From Micromonospora sp. BL4 (lineage in GTDB: Bacteria > Actinomycetota > Actinomycetes > Mycobacteriales > Micromonosporaceae), in the NCBI RefSeq assembly GCF_003667505.1, contig NZ_RCVJ01000192.1, forward strand, positions 1 to 64,000: DNA of 64,000 nucleotides. Reading direction: 5' to 3'. Made by a program: the position numbers and the translations under genes. Positions within the stretch are counted from its first letter, which is position 1; each line of letters opens with the position of its first letter. Shown here one piece after another: positions 8,166 through 16,395 of the stretch. Under the pieces are notes generated by a model. That model saw nothing but the letters and a program-made list of their open reading frames with translations, did no database searches and had not been told where the DNA came from.

Positions 8166-8790
8166 CCGGGACGTCGTCCCGGCCGAGCATCTGCAGGAAG
8201 TCGGTGGTGAGAGCGAACGGGTCGGCCGGGCCGGTGGCCGGCAGCCGACGGTCGATCTGGTCGGCCAACTCCCCGGCCGCGCGCCTGATCCGGCCCCGCA
8301 GCGCGCCGTCGGCGGTGCCACCGGACCAGTCCTCCGGAGCGGCGAAGACCGCGGTGGGGACCACGACCGCGCGCAGGTAGCTGAACATCGGGCGGACGGC
8401 GTGCTCCAGCGCCAACGAGTGCCGGGCGGTGCCGCCGGTGGCCGCGATCAACACCGGCCGGTCGATCAGCGACTCGGCGTCCAGCACGTCGAAGAAGGAC
8501 TTGAACAGCCCGTTGTAGGAGGCGCTGAAGATCGGGGTGACGGCGATGATCCCGTCCGCCCCGGTCACCGAGTCCAGCACCTCACGCAGCGCGGCCGGCG
8601 CGAACCCGGTGAGCAGGTTGTTCACCACGTCGTGGGCGTACTCACGCAGGTCGACGACGCGCAGTTCCACCTCGGCGCCCCGCCGGACCAGCTCGTCGCG
8701 GGTCGCCTCGGCGAGCTGGTCGGCGAGCAGCCGGGTGGACGACGGCTGACTGAGGCCGGCCGAGATCACCGCGAGGGTACGGCGGGTCAT
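8098..8790 (-). CDS. NADPH-dependent FMN reductase (CE1759 type)
   Basis: Flavodoxin-fold NAD(P)H:FMN reductase of 230 residues. It starts RTLAVISAGLSQPSSTRLLAD, the FMN phosphate-binding loop, and has the GIIAVTPIFSASYNGLFKSF segment shared by MsuE/SsuE-like reductases. It should supply reduced flavin to the partner monooxygenase, whose gene lies immediately upstream with a 4-nt ATGA overlap. The core domain ends near residue 205 (FLQMLGR); the Pro/Gly-rich tail after it is encoded entirely in DNA that overlaps the end of the universal stress gene. The stop may be correct, but the tail is unlikely to be functional. Confidence 0.9.
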   Translation of the reverse strand: MTRRTLAVISAGLSQPSSTRLLADQLAEATRDELVRRGAEVELRVVDLREYAHDVVNNLLTGFAPAALREVLDSVTGADGIIAVTPIFSASYNGLFKSFFDVLDAESLIDRPVLIAATGGTARHSLALEHAVRPMFSYLRAVVVPTAVFAAPEDWSGGTADGALRGRIRRAAGELADQIDRRLPATGPADPFALTTDFLQMLGRDDVPVTPGRTGAPPAPGSARAGSPPG

Positions 8791-9926
8791 CGGGCCACCT
8801 CCGGCGCCTTACCCGTCACGTCGTCGACGGCGTGCACGGTGCTGTCCTTGGCGCCACCCGCCGCGGCGAGCAGCGAGGCGTGCGTCGGCGCCTCCGGCAC
8901 GTGCGCCGGGCGCAGCGCGGCGAACTCCTTGCGCAGCACCGGCACGACCTCCTCGCCGAGCAGGTCGAGCTGCTCCAGCACCGTCTTCAGCGGCAGCCCG
9001 GCGTGGTCCATCAGGAACAGCTGCCGCTGGTAGTCACCGACGTAGTCGCGGAAGCTCAGGGTGCGGTCGATGACCTGCTGCGGACTGCCCACGGTCAGCG
9101 GGGTCTCCCGGGTGAACTCCTCCAGCGACGGCCCGTGCCCGTAGACCGGGGCGTTGTCGAAGTACGGCCGGAACTCTCGGACCGCGTCCTGCGAGTTGCG
9201 CCGCATGAACACCTGCCCGCCGAGGCCGACGATGGCCTGGTCGGCCGAGCCGTGGCCGTAGTGCGCGTACCGCTGGCGGTAGAGCTCGATCATCCGCTGG
9301 GTGTGCTCCTTGGGCCAGAAGATGTGGTTGGCGAAGAAGCCGTCGCCGTAGTACGCGGCCTGCTCGGCGATCTCCGGGCTGCGGATGGAGCCGTGCCAGA
9401 CGAACGGGGGTACGCCGTCGAGCGGGCGCGGCGTCGAGGTGAACGACTGCAACGGGGTGCGGTACTTGCCCTTCCAGTCGACGACGTCCTCGCGCCACAA
9501 CCGGCGCAGCAGGTCGTAGTTCTCGATCGCCAGGGGGATGCCGGCGCGGATGTCCTTGCCGAACCACGGGTAGACCGGGCCGGTGTTGCCGCGGCCCATC
9601 ATCAGGTCCACCCGGCCGTCGGCGAGGTGCTGGAGCATCGCGTAGTCCTCGGCGATCTTCACCGGGTCGTTGGTGGTGATCAGCGTGGTCGCGGTGGACA
9701 GCAGCAGCCGCTCGGTACGCGCCGCGATGTGACCGAGCATGGTGGTCGGCGACGAGGGCACGAACGGCGGGTTGTGGTGCTCGCCCGTGGCGAAGACGTC
9801 CAGACCGACCTCTTCGGCCTTCAACGCGATGGCGACCATCGCCTTGATCCGCTCATGCTCGGACGGCTCCCGACCGGTGGTCGGGTCGACCGTGACGTCG
9901 CCGACGGTGAAGACTCCGAACTGCAT
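8787..9926 (-). CDS. Luciferase-like FMN-dependent monooxygenase (CE1758 type)
   Basis: LLM-class flavin-dependent oxidoreductase of 379 residues, a TIM barrel with the usual opening VFTVGDVTVDPTTGREPSEHER, then LDVFATGEHHNPPFVPSSPT, and FVWHGSIRSPEIAEQAAYYG in the middle. It would use FMNH2 delivered by the reductase encoded just downstream (ATGA overlap) and O2 to oxidise an unknown substrate. ATG at 9926 follows a strong GAGGAG site. An 18-bp perfect palindrome lies 59 bp upstream and probably controls the pair. No biosynthetic partner genes are adjacent, so the pathway is not known. Confidence 0.9.
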   Translation of the reverse strand: MQFGVFTVGDVTVDPTTGREPSEHERIKAMVAIALKAEEVGLDVFATGEHHNPPFVPSSPTTMLGHIAARTERLLLSTATTLITTNDPVKIAEDYAMLQHLADGRVDLMMGRGNTGPVYPWFGKDIRAGIPLAIENYDLLRRLWREDVVDWKGKYRTPLQSFTSTPRPLDGVPPFVWHGSIRSPEIAEQAAYYGDGFFANHIFWPKEHTQRMIELYRQRYAHYGHGSADQAIVGLGGQVFMRRNSQDAVREFRPYFDNAPVYGHGPSLEEFTRETPLTVGSPQQVIDRTLSFRDYVGDYQRQLFLMDHAGLPLKTVLEQLDLLGEEVVPVLRKEFAALRPAHVPEAPTHASLLAAAGGAKDSTVHAVDDVTGKAPEVAR

Positions 9927-9984
9927 GACCAGCTCCTCGCGTGTCTGCCGGATCCGTCGTGGTACCCGGACGCACCGCTCAACC

Positions 9985-10002
9985 TATTTGACGCGTCAAA
10001 TA
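9985..10002. promoter_or_regulatory. Perfect 18-bp palindrome between divergent genes
   Basis: TATTTGACGCGTCAAATA is a perfect palindrome between the monooxygenase gene (minus) and the DUF3224 gene (plus). The half-site TTTGACG resembles MarR/TetR-type operators. A second inverted repeat, CATCGGCAG-ATACC-CTGCCGATG (10006-10028), lies 3 bp further on. No regulator gene is adjacent, so the cognate protein is unknown. Confidence 0.6.
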
Positions 10003-10105
10003 TTTCATCGGCAGATACCCTGCCGATGGCGTGGATCACGCATTGCCGGACTCGCCCGGCGAACCTGACGGAAGATGTCAGTTCCGCTGGGACAGGATGA
10101 CGGAC

Positions 10106-10504
10106 ATGACCCATCGCGCCGAAGGCACCTTCACGCTGGACACCTGGGACCAGGAGCCGTACGACGAGGCTGAGGGCACCACGCTGGCCGAGGCCCGGAT
10201 CAGCAAGACGTTCTCCGGCGACCTGGCCGGCACCAGCCTCACGCGCATCCTGATGTGCCGCACGCCCGTGGAGACGTCGGCGGCGTACGTGGGCTTCGAG
10301 CGGTTCACCGGCTCGCTCGCCGGACGGGTCGGCAGCTTCGTGCTGCACCACACCGCGGGCAGCGACGGCGACGGCTCGGCCCTGGCCTGGACGGTGGTGC
10401 CGGATTCGGGCACCGGCGAGCTGCGCGGCCTACGCGGCGGCGGGCAGATCATCGGTGGCCCGGACGGCGGCCACGCCTACCTGCTGGACTACGACCTGCC
10501 CTGA
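10106..10504 (+). CDS. DUF3224 family protein
   Basis: About 132 residues matching the DUF3224 pattern: EGTFTLDTWDQEPYDE at the start, an AEARISKTFSGDLAGTS strand pair, and YVGFERFTGSLAGRVGSFVLHHTA in the middle. It is a small barrel-like family related to the allene oxide cyclase-like/DUF3224 fold and has no assigned function. ATG 10106 has AGGA about 8 nt upstream; an ATG at 10097 is in frame but too close to the ribosome site. It stands alone, divergent from the monooxygenase pair across two palindromes. Confidence 0.85.
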   Translation: MTHRAEGTFTLDTWDQEPYDEAEGTTLAEARISKTFSGDLAGTSLTRILMCRTPVETSAAYVGFERFTGSLAGRVGSFVLHHTAGSDGDGSALAWTVVPDSGTGELRGLRGGGQIIGGPDGGHAYLLDYDLP

Positions 10505-10520
10505 CCGCCGCCCGGACGGC

Positions 10521-10796
10521 TCAGCCGCCCGCGACCGAGGGCAGCACCTGCACCTCGGCGTCGTCGCCGACCGGCGTGGCCAGCCCGCCGGAGTGCCGGC
10601 AATCCTCCCCGTCGACGTAGACGTTGACGTAGCGGCGCAGCTCACCACGCTCGTCGCGAATCCGCCGAGCCAGCCGCGGATGGCCGGCGGCCAGCTCGTC
10701 GAGGACCGCCCGCAGCGTCCCGGCGGCGGCCACGCTCAACCGGCTGGCGCCGCCGGCCTCGCCGCGCAGCGGGCCGGGCAGCAGCACAGTGACCAT
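10521..10796 (-). CDS. MoaD/ThiS-family beta-grasp protein
   Basis: A 91-residue ubiquitin-like beta-grasp protein. It opens MVTVLLPGPLRGEAGG, has ELRRYVNVYVDGED in the middle and ends in Gly-Gly, the residue pair adenylated and thiocarboxylated in sulfur carriers such as MoaD, ThiS and CysO. One nucleotide separates it from the stop of the BNR-repeat gene (TGACATG), so the two are translationally coupled. No moaE, moeB or thi gene is nearby, so it is probably not the molybdopterin subunit; the sulfur acceptor is unknown. Confidence 0.88.
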   Translation of the reverse strand: MVTVLLPGPLRGEAGGASRLSVAAAGTLRAVLDELAAGHPRLARRIRDERGELRRYVNVYVDGEDCRHSGGLATPVGDDAEVQVLPSVAGG

Positions 10797-10797
10797 G

Positions 10798-11883
10798 TCA
10801 CACCGCCGCGGCCCGGACGCAGAGCACGTCGGGCAGGTGCGCCGCCACCAGCGACCAGGAGTCGCCCTCGTCGCGGCTGGCGTAGACCTCGCCCGAGCGG
10901 GTGCCGAAGTAGACCCCGCCCGGGGAGGAGTCGTCGGCGCACATCGCGTCGCGCAGCACCGCCGGGTAGAACGGGCCCTCGGGCAGCCCCACCGACAGCG
11001 GCTCCCACTTGCCGCCGGCGTCCCCGGAGCGGAAGACCCGGCAACGGTGGTCGGTGGGGAAGCGCTCGCTGTCGGCCACCAGCGGGAACGTCCACACCGT
11101 CCCGCCACGCCCGGGGTGGGACACCATCGCGAAGCCGAAGTCGCTGGGCAGCCCGTCGGCGATCGAGGACCAGGTGCGGCCGTCGTCGTCGGAGCGGTAG
11201 ACGCCGTGGTGGTTCTGCGCGTACAGCCGCTCGGGGTTGCCGGCGTCCCGGGCGACCTTGTGGACGCACTGGCCGAACTCCGGCCACTCGTTGGGCATGA
11301 AGTAGGCGCGGATGCCGGTGTTGCCCGGCGCCCAGCTCGCCCCGGCGTCCTCCGAGCGGTAGACCCCGCCGGTGGACATGGCGACCAGCAGCCGGGCCGG
11401 GTCACGCGGGTGGGGCAGCACGGTGTGCACGGCCTGGCCGCCGAACCCGGCGCCCCACTCGGGGCGGTGCGGGTGGTCCCAGAGTGAACGGACCAGCTCG
11501 AAGCTGCGGCCGCCGTCGGTGGACCGGAACAGCGCCGAGGGCTCGGTGCCGGCCCAGACCACGTCCGGCTCGTCGGGGCCGGCCGGCATCAGCTGCCAGA
11601 CCCGCCCGAGGGTCGCGTCGGTGTCGGCCGGGAAGGCGACCGGGGCCACGTCGGGCTCGTCCCAGGTGGCGCCGAGGTCGTCGCTGGTGGCGACGCTGGG
11701 CCCGAAGTGTGAGCTGGTCACCCCGGCCAGCAGCCGCGGGGTGGGGCGGCGGGTGTCGACCGCGACCGCGTAGACGCCGGTCATCGGGAAGTGCGGGCCG
11801 GTGATCTCCCACGTGCGCCGGTCATCGGCGCTGGTGGCGAGAAACAACCCCTTGGCCGTGCCGATCGCGAGCAGCGTTGCCAT
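10798..11883 (-). CDS. BNR/Asp-box repeat beta-propeller protein
   Basis: Protein of 361 residues with six Asp-box motifs of the S-x-D-x-G-x-(T/S)-W type: SDDLGATW, STDGGRSF, SEDAGASW, SDDDGRTW, SGDAGGKW and SRDEGDSW. These predict a six- or seven-bladed propeller like sialidases or VPS10/Ycf48-type folds. No signal peptide is present, so it is cytoplasmic, and sialidase active-site arginines cannot be assigned. It is coupled to a MoaD-like protein gene downstream. Pairing of these two families is, as far as I recall, seen in other actinobacteria, but no function is established. Confidence 0.88.
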   Translation of the reverse strand: MATLLAIGTAKGLFLATSADDRRTWEITGPHFPMTGVYAVAVDTRRPTPRLLAGVTSSHFGPSVATSDDLGATWDEPDVAPVAFPADTDATLGRVWQLMPAGPDEPDVVWAGTEPSALFRSTDGGRSFELVRSLWDHPHRPEWGAGFGGQAVHTVLPHPRDPARLLVAMSTGGVYRSEDAGASWAPGNTGIRAYFMPNEWPEFGQCVHKVARDAGNPERLYAQNHHGVYRSDDDGRTWSSIADGLPSDFGFAMVSHPGRGGTVWTFPLVADSERFPTDHRCRVFRSGDAGGKWEPLSVGLPEGPFYPAVLRDAMCADDSSPGGVYFGTRSGEVYASRDEGDSWSLVAAHLPDVLCVRAAAV

Positions 11884-11970
11884 GACGTCCTCCGGTCCGT
11901 CGGCGAGCAGGTGCGGTGATTATGGCCACACCCCCCGACACATTCGCCAGGCCACACGCCGCGCCGGCGC

Positions 11971-12618
11971 TCAGCGCCGGGCGCGGGGCACGTGCCGGCG
12001 GTACGCGCTGACCGTCGGATCGCCGTCGAGCCAGAACCGCCACGGCAGGTCGTGGGCTCCGGTCACGCCGACCCGTGGACCGGCGACCACCGCCTGTGGG
12101 GGCACCGGCGACGCCGCGGGGCGCAACCGGACCGGCCCGTCGCCGAGCAGGTATCCGCCGTACGCGGCGCGGTCGATGCCGAGCGTGGCGCAGAGCCGAG
12201 CCGGCCCCCGGGCCAGATCGACGTCCCGGCGTACGGCAGGTCGGCGGGCGCGTGCCGTGGCCAGCCCGTCGACCACCGCACCGGCGCGTAGCAGCACCGC
12301 GGCGGCCTCCCCCTCGACTCCGGTGACCACGTTCATGCACCAGTGCATGCCGTAGGTGAAGTAGACGTAGGTGTGCCCGGCCGGCCCGAACATCACGGCG
12401 TTGCGCGGGGTGCGCCCCCGGTGCGCGTGCGAGGCGGGATCTCCGGCCGTGCCGGCGTACGCCTCGACCTCGGTGATCCGGACGGTCACCCCGCCGGCGT
12501 GCAGCAGGCAGCCGAGCAGCCCACGCGCGGCCGGCAGCAGCGGGCCGGCGAGCAGGTCCGCCAGCGTCGCCAGGCCGGCGTCGGCGTCGGCGTGGTGGTC
12601 ACCGGGCAGCAGATCCAT
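11971..12618 (-). CDS. 3-methyladenine DNA glycosylase (AAG/MPG type)
   Basis: A 215-residue alkyladenine DNA glycosylase that removes alkylated purines in base excision repair. The catalytic glutamate lies in ITEVEAYAG, followed by DPASHAHRGRTPRN, the nucleotide-flipping segment, and VYFTYGMHWCMNVV, all family hallmarks. ATG at 12618 gives the normal family length; the frame stays open far upstream but that extension is only the complement of the HTH gene. It is divergent from the HTH gene, sharing a 99-bp intergenic region. The order argH ... AAG ... tyrS is common in actinobacteria. Confidence 0.93.
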   Translation of the reverse strand: MDLLPGDHHADADAGLATLADLLAGPLLPAARGLLGCLLHAGGVTVRITEVEAYAGTAGDPASHAHRGRTPRNAVMFGPAGHTYVYFTYGMHWCMNVVTGVEGEAAAVLLRAGAVVDGLATARARRPAVRRDVDLARGPARLCATLGIDRAAYGGYLLGDGPVRLRPAASPVPPQAVVAGPRVGVTGAHDLPWRFWLDGDPTVSAYRRHVPRARR

Positions 12619-12672
12619 GACCCGACGGTACCCAGCCCGTCCCGCCGACCATCGCCGCAACCCTCGGCGTTT

Positions 12673-12699
12673 CAACATTCTGTTGACAACAGGAAGTTG
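12673..12699. promoter_or_regulatory. 27-bp operator-like palindrome over a -35 box
   Basis: The core CTGTTG-A-CAACAG (12680-12692) is a perfect inverted repeat. It extends to CAAC...GTTG at both ends (12673-12676 and 12696-12699), giving a 27-bp palindrome with two mismatched pairs per arm. The core contains the -35 TTGACA (12683-12688); 17 bp further lies TGTGAT (12706-12711). Transcription would start near 12718, the ATG of the HTH gene. This looks like an autoregulatory operator. Confidence 0.65.
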
Positions 12700-12717
12700 A
12701 TGGGTTGTGATCGGAGC

Positions 12718-13143
12718 ATGACGACCGACGACCAGTTCACCGCGCCGAGCCCGGCCCGGGCGCGCGCCCACCGCACGCACGACGCGCTGCAACGGATCAG
12801 CGAGCGGCACGCCGGCACCGAGGCCCGGCGGGGACGCTGGGCCCACCCGTACGTGCTGGACCCATGGGAAGCGGTGGCCCTGGTCACCGCGCTGGCCGCG
12901 GGCGGGGCCGAACGGGAGCCCACCGAGGAGCCGGTCGACGGCGCCGACCTCACCGCCGCGCTGACCCTGCTCCCGCACGTCCGCGCCGAGCTGGACGCCC
13001 TGGAGGCGGGGCTGTTGACGCTGGCCCGCGACCGGGGGCTGACCTGGCAGGCCATCGCGTACGGGCTGGGCCTGGGCAGCGCGCAGGCCGCCCGGCAGCG
13101 CTACGAGCGGGTCGCCGCCCGCTCCGCCGAGCAGAGCGGCTGA
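12718..13143 (+). CDS. Small HTH DNA-binding protein
   Basis: A 141-residue protein, Arg/Ala-rich. The C-terminal part, RDRGLTWQAIAYGLGLGSA followed by QAARQRYERVAAR, is a helix-turn-helix like sigma-70 region 4 or small actinobacterial regulators. The middle (ELDALEAGLLTLARDRG) is helical. No sensor domain is evident. The ATG at 12718 has GGAG only 1 nt away, too close to act as a ribosome site, but lies 7 nt after a -10 box, so a leaderless start is likely; an ATG at 12700 is the alternative. The palindrome over its promoter suggests it represses itself. The target genes are unknown. Confidence 0.75.
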   Translation: MTTDDQFTAPSPARARAHRTHDALQRISERHAGTEARRGRWAHPYVLDPWEAVALVTALAAGGAEREPTEEPVDGADLTAALTLLPHVRAELDALEAGLLTLARDRGLTWQAIAYGLGLGSAQAARQRYERVAARSAEQSG

Positions 13144-13243
13144 CCCGCCACCGGTGCAGAGGGTGGCGACCCGACCGGCACGGCGCGCGCCGACCAGCGG
13201 CCGGGCGGGCAGACTGTGCGCACGACGATTCCGGGAGGCACCC

Positions 13244-13597
13244 ATGGAGCGCGCGGAGATGCTGGCGTACTGCCTGGCCAAGCCGGGGGCGTGGCTGGAC
13301 CGGCCGTGGGAGGGCGACGAGGTGGTGAAGGTGGGCAGCCGGATCTTCGCCTTCCTCGGCAACGGCGACGGAACCCCGACGATCGGCCTGAAGTGCGGGC
13401 CGACCCGCGAGGTGGCAGACGAGTGGCTGCACCGGCACCCCGACGACGCCAGGGTGATGGCCTACATCGGCCGGTCCGGGTGGAACACGCTGCGCCTGGA
13501 CGGCGGGATCGACGCCGACGAGCTGTCCGAGGCCGTCGACGCGTCGTACGACATGGTGGTGGCCAAGCTCCCGAAGCGGGAGCGCCCGACGGCCTGA
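13244..13597 (+). CDS. MmcQ/YjbR family protein
   Basis: A 117-residue YjbR/MmcQ-like protein. It has the family opening MLAYCLAKPGAWLDRPWEGD, the segment VVKVGSRIFAFLG, then IGLKCGP and a C-terminal VDASYDMVVAKLPKRER. The fold (CyaY-like/double wing) has been linked to DNA binding, but the role is not established. GGGAGG lies 5 nt before ATG 13244. It converges on argH. Confidence 0.92.
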   Translation: MERAEMLAYCLAKPGAWLDRPWEGDEVVKVGSRIFAFLGNGDGTPTIGLKCGPTREVADEWLHRHPDDARVMAYIGRSGWNTLRLDGGIDADELSEAVDASYDMVVAKLPKRERPTA

Positions 13598-13643
13598 ACC
13601 GACCGCGGCGCCGGAAGCGGACAGCTCCGGCGCCACGGCGACG

Positions 13644-15110
13644 TCAGCGCGGGACGACCCGCTCGGTGGCCCACTCCCGCCAGCCGGCCAGCCGGTCCGC
13701 GGCGGCGGCGAGCTGGTCGGCGACCGGCCCGGGGCCGGTCGAGCCGGGGGTGGTCCGGGCCGCGAGCGCCGAACGGACCGAGAGCACCTTGCGCACCGAC
13801 GGGTCGAGGTGCTCGCTGACCGCGGCCAGATCGGCGTCGGAGACCTCGTCCAGCTCGCAGTCCCGGGCCGCGCAGAGCGCCACCAGGCGGCCGGTGATCT
13901 CGTGCGCGTCACGGAACGGCACGCCCTTCCGGACGAGCCAGTCGGCCACCTCGGTGGCCAGCGAGAAGCCGACCGGCGCGGCGGCCACCAGACGGTCCAC
14001 GCGGACCGTCATCGTGGAGATCATTCCGGCCAGGGCCGGGAGCAGCAGCTCCAGGGTGTCGACGGCGTCGAAGGCCGGCTCCTTGTCCTCCTGCATGTCC
14101 CGGTCGTAGGTCATCGGCAGGCCCTTGAGCATGGTCAGCACCGTCATCAGCCCACCGACCAGCCGGCCGGACTTGCCCCGGGCCAGCTCGGCGATGTCCG
14201 CGTTCTTCTTCTGCGGCATGATCGACGAGCCGGTGGCGAACGCGTCGTCCAGCTCCACCCAGCCGAACTCGTGCGAGGTCCAGAGCACCACCTCCTCGCC
14301 GAGCCGGGACAGGTGCACCCCGATCATCGCGGTGGTGAAGAGGAACTCGGCGACGAAGTCCCGGTCGGCGACCGCGTCCATCGAGTTGGCGAACGACGTG
14401 CGGAAACCCAGCTCCTTCGCCACCGCCACCGGGTCCAGCGGCAGGCCGGACCCGGCCAGCGCGCCCGCGCCGAGCGGGCTGATCGCCGCGCGGTGGTCCC
14501 AGTCGCGCAGCCGCTCCAGGTCGCGCAGCAGCGGCTGCACGTGGGCGAGCAGCCAGTGCCCGAAGGTGACCGGCTGGGCGTGCTGAAGGTGGGTCATCCC
14601 GGGGGCGGCGGTGTCGACGTGCCGCTCGGCCTGCTCGACCAGCGCCTCGGCCAGCTCCACCACCCGGCTGGCCACACCCCGGGCGTGGTCGCGCAGGTAG
14701 AGCCGCAGGTCCGTGGCGACCTGGTCGTTGCGGGACCGGCCGGCGCGCAGCTTGCCGCCGAGGCTGCCCAGCCGCTCGAGCAGCCCGCGTTCCAGCGCCG
14801 TGTGCACGTCCTCGTCGTCGACCGTGGGGCGGAACGCCCCGGAGGCGCAGGCGGCCTCCAGGTCGTCCAGGGCCGCCAGGATCCGCCCCAGCTCCTCCGG
14901 GTCGAGCAGGCCGGCACCCGCCAGGACCCGGGCGTGCGCCCGGGAACCGGCGATGTCGTACGGGGCCAGGCGCCAGTCGAACTGCACGCTCACCGACAGC
15001 CGGGCGAGCGCCTCGGCGGGGCCGCCGGCGAACCGGCCACCCCACAGGCTCGTCCGGTTGGTGGCGGCGCTGTTCTCGGTCAGGCTCTTGTCGTCCACGC
15101 CGCCCATCAT
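13644..15110 (-). CDS. argH: Argininosuccinate lyase
   Basis: Last enzyme of arginine biosynthesis, splitting argininosuccinate into arginine and fumarate. At 488 residues it is of normal length. The fumarase/aspartase superfamily signature SSIMPQKKN is present (about residue 290), as are the N-terminal LWGGRFAGG and AGRSRNDQVATDLRLY. The serine in SSIMPQKKN is the catalytic base of the family. The start could be ATG 15110, ATG 15107 or GTG 15098; none has a clear ribosome site. It ends the arg cluster, separated from argG by 73 bp of GAGTGAGC-type repeat sequence. Confidence 0.96.
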   Translation of the reverse strand: MMGGVDDKSLTENSAATNRTSLWGGRFAGGPAEALARLSVSVQFDWRLAPYDIAGSRAHARVLAGAGLLDPEELGRILAALDDLEAACASGAFRPTVDDEDVHTALERGLLERLGSLGGKLRAGRSRNDQVATDLRLYLRDHARGVASRVVELAEALVEQAERHVDTAAPGMTHLQHAQPVTFGHWLLAHVQPLLRDLERLRDWDHRAAISPLGAGALAGSGLPLDPVAVAKELGFRTSFANSMDAVADRDFVAEFLFTTAMIGVHLSRLGEEVVLWTSHEFGWVELDDAFATGSSIMPQKKNADIAELARGKSGRLVGGLMTVLTMLKGLPMTYDRDMQEDKEPAFDAVDTLELLLPALAGMISTMTVRVDRLVAAAPVGFSLATEVADWLVRKGVPFRDAHEITGRLVALCAARDCELDEVSDADLAAVSEHLDPSVRKVLSVRSALAARTTPGSTGPGPVADQLAAAADRLAGWREWATERVVPR

Positions 15111-15183
15111 TGCTCTGCTTGCCCTTCGCTCGCGACTGCGGGGCTCACTCGCCGCGCTCGCTCACTCCTCGCGCTCGCACGGA
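15111..15183 (-). repeat. GAGTGAGC-type spacer between argG and argH
   Basis: The 73-bp gap is built from short direct repeats on the minus strand: GCGAGGAGTGAGCGAGCG, then CGGCGAGTGAGCCCCGCAG and GCGAGCGAAGGGCAAG. This wording resembles short intergenic sequences that recur in actinomycete genomes, which is a recollection and not checked. No hairpin with a T-run is seen, so argH is probably read from the argC promoter. Confidence 0.5.
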
Positions 15184-16395
15184 TCACTGGCCGGAGCTGC
15201 CCAGCCGGGCGTTGCGCGCGGCGGCCATCCGGCTCGGCAGACCCCACAGCTGCACGAAACCCTTCGCGAGCGACTGGTCGAAGGTGTCGCCGGTGTCGTA
15301 GGTGGCCATCCCGAAGTCGTAGAGGCTCGCCTCGGAGCGCCGACCGGTGACGGTCGCCCGGCCGCCGTGCAGGGTCATCCGCACCTCGCCGCTCACGTGC
15401 CGCTGCGCGTCGTCGATGAAGGCGTCCAGCGAGTCCTTCAGCGGCGAGAACCACAGGCCGTCGTAGACCAGCTCACCCCAGCGCTGGTCGACGCTCTTCT
15501 TGAACCGGGCCAGGTCCCGCTCGACGGTGACCGCCTCCAGCTCCTGGTGGGCGGTGATCAGCGCGATCGCGCCGGGCGCCTCGTACACCTCGCGGCTCTT
15601 GATGCCGACCAGCCGGTCCTCGACCATGTCGAGGCGGCCCACGCCCTGCGCGCCGGCGCGCCGGTTCAGCTCCAGGATCGCCTGGTACGGCGTGACCGTC
15701 TCACCGTCGATGGCCACCGGCACGCCGGCGTCGAAGGTGATCACGACCTCGTCGGCGTCGCGGTCCTGCGCCGGGTCGGAGGTGTACGAGTACAGGTCCT
15801 CGATCGGGGCGTTCCAGATGTCCTCCAGGAAGCCGGTCTCCACCGCGCGGCCCCACAGGTTCTGGTCGATGGAGTACGGCGACTTGGCCGACACGTCGAT
15901 CGGCAGCCCCTTCTCCTCGGCGAACGCGATCGCCTTGTCCCGCGTCCAGGCGTAGTCCCGGGCCGGCGCGATGATCTTCAGGTCGGGGGCGAGCGCGTTC
16001 AGGCCGACCTCGAACCGGACCTGGTCGTTGCCCTTGCCGGTGCAGCCGTGCGAGACGATCGTCCCGCCGTGCTTACGGGCCGCGGCCACCAGGTGCTTGA
16101 CGATCAGCGGCCGGGACAGCGCCGAGACCAGCGGGTAGCGGTCCATGTAGAGGGCGTTCGCCCGGATGGCCGGCAGGCAGTAGTCGGCGGCGAACTCGTC
16201 GCGCGCGTCGACCAGCTCGGACTCGGCGGCGCCGCAGTCCAGCGCCCGCTGCCGGATGGCGTCGAGGTCCTCGCCGCCCTGCCCGACGTCGACCGCCACC
16301 GCGATCACCTCGGCGCCGGTCTGCTCGGCCAGGTAGGGAATGGCGACGGAGGTGTCCAGCCCTCCGGAGTACGCCAGAACGACCCGCTCGGTCAT
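15184..16395 (-). CDS. argG: Argininosuccinate synthase
   Basis: Condenses citrulline and aspartate with ATP. At 403 residues it has the normal length. The PP-loop AYSGGLDTS is at residues 8-16, and HGCTGKGNDQVRFE, the citrulline/aspartate-binding segment, at about 117-130. The ATG at 16395 overlaps the argR stop (ATGA). Gene order argR-argG-argH continues the biosynthetic operon. Confidence 0.98.
   Translation of the reverse strand: MTERVVLAYSGGLDTSVAIPYLAEQTGAEVIAVAVDVGQGGEDLDAIRQRALDCGAAESELVDARDEFAADYCLPAIRANALYMDRYPLVSALSRPLIVKHLVAAARKHGGTIVSHGCTGKGNDQVRFEVGLNALAPDLKIIAPARDYAWTRDKAIAFAEEKGLPIDVSAKSPYSIDQNLWGRAVETGFLEDIWNAPIEDLYSYTSDPAQDRDADEVVITFDAGVPVAIDGETVTPYQAILELNRRAGAQGVGRLDMVEDRLVGIKSREVYEAPGAIALITAHQELEAVTVERDLARFKKSVDQRWGELVYDGLWFSPLKDSLDAFIDDAQRHVSGEVRMTLHGGRATVTGRRSEASLYDFGMATYDTGDTFDQSLAKGFVQLWGLPSRMAAARNARLGSSGQ

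Noticed and set aside
12619..13362. AAG glycosylase extended to 463 residues
   Set aside because: The extension is the complement of the HTH gene; ATG 12618 gives the normal family length.
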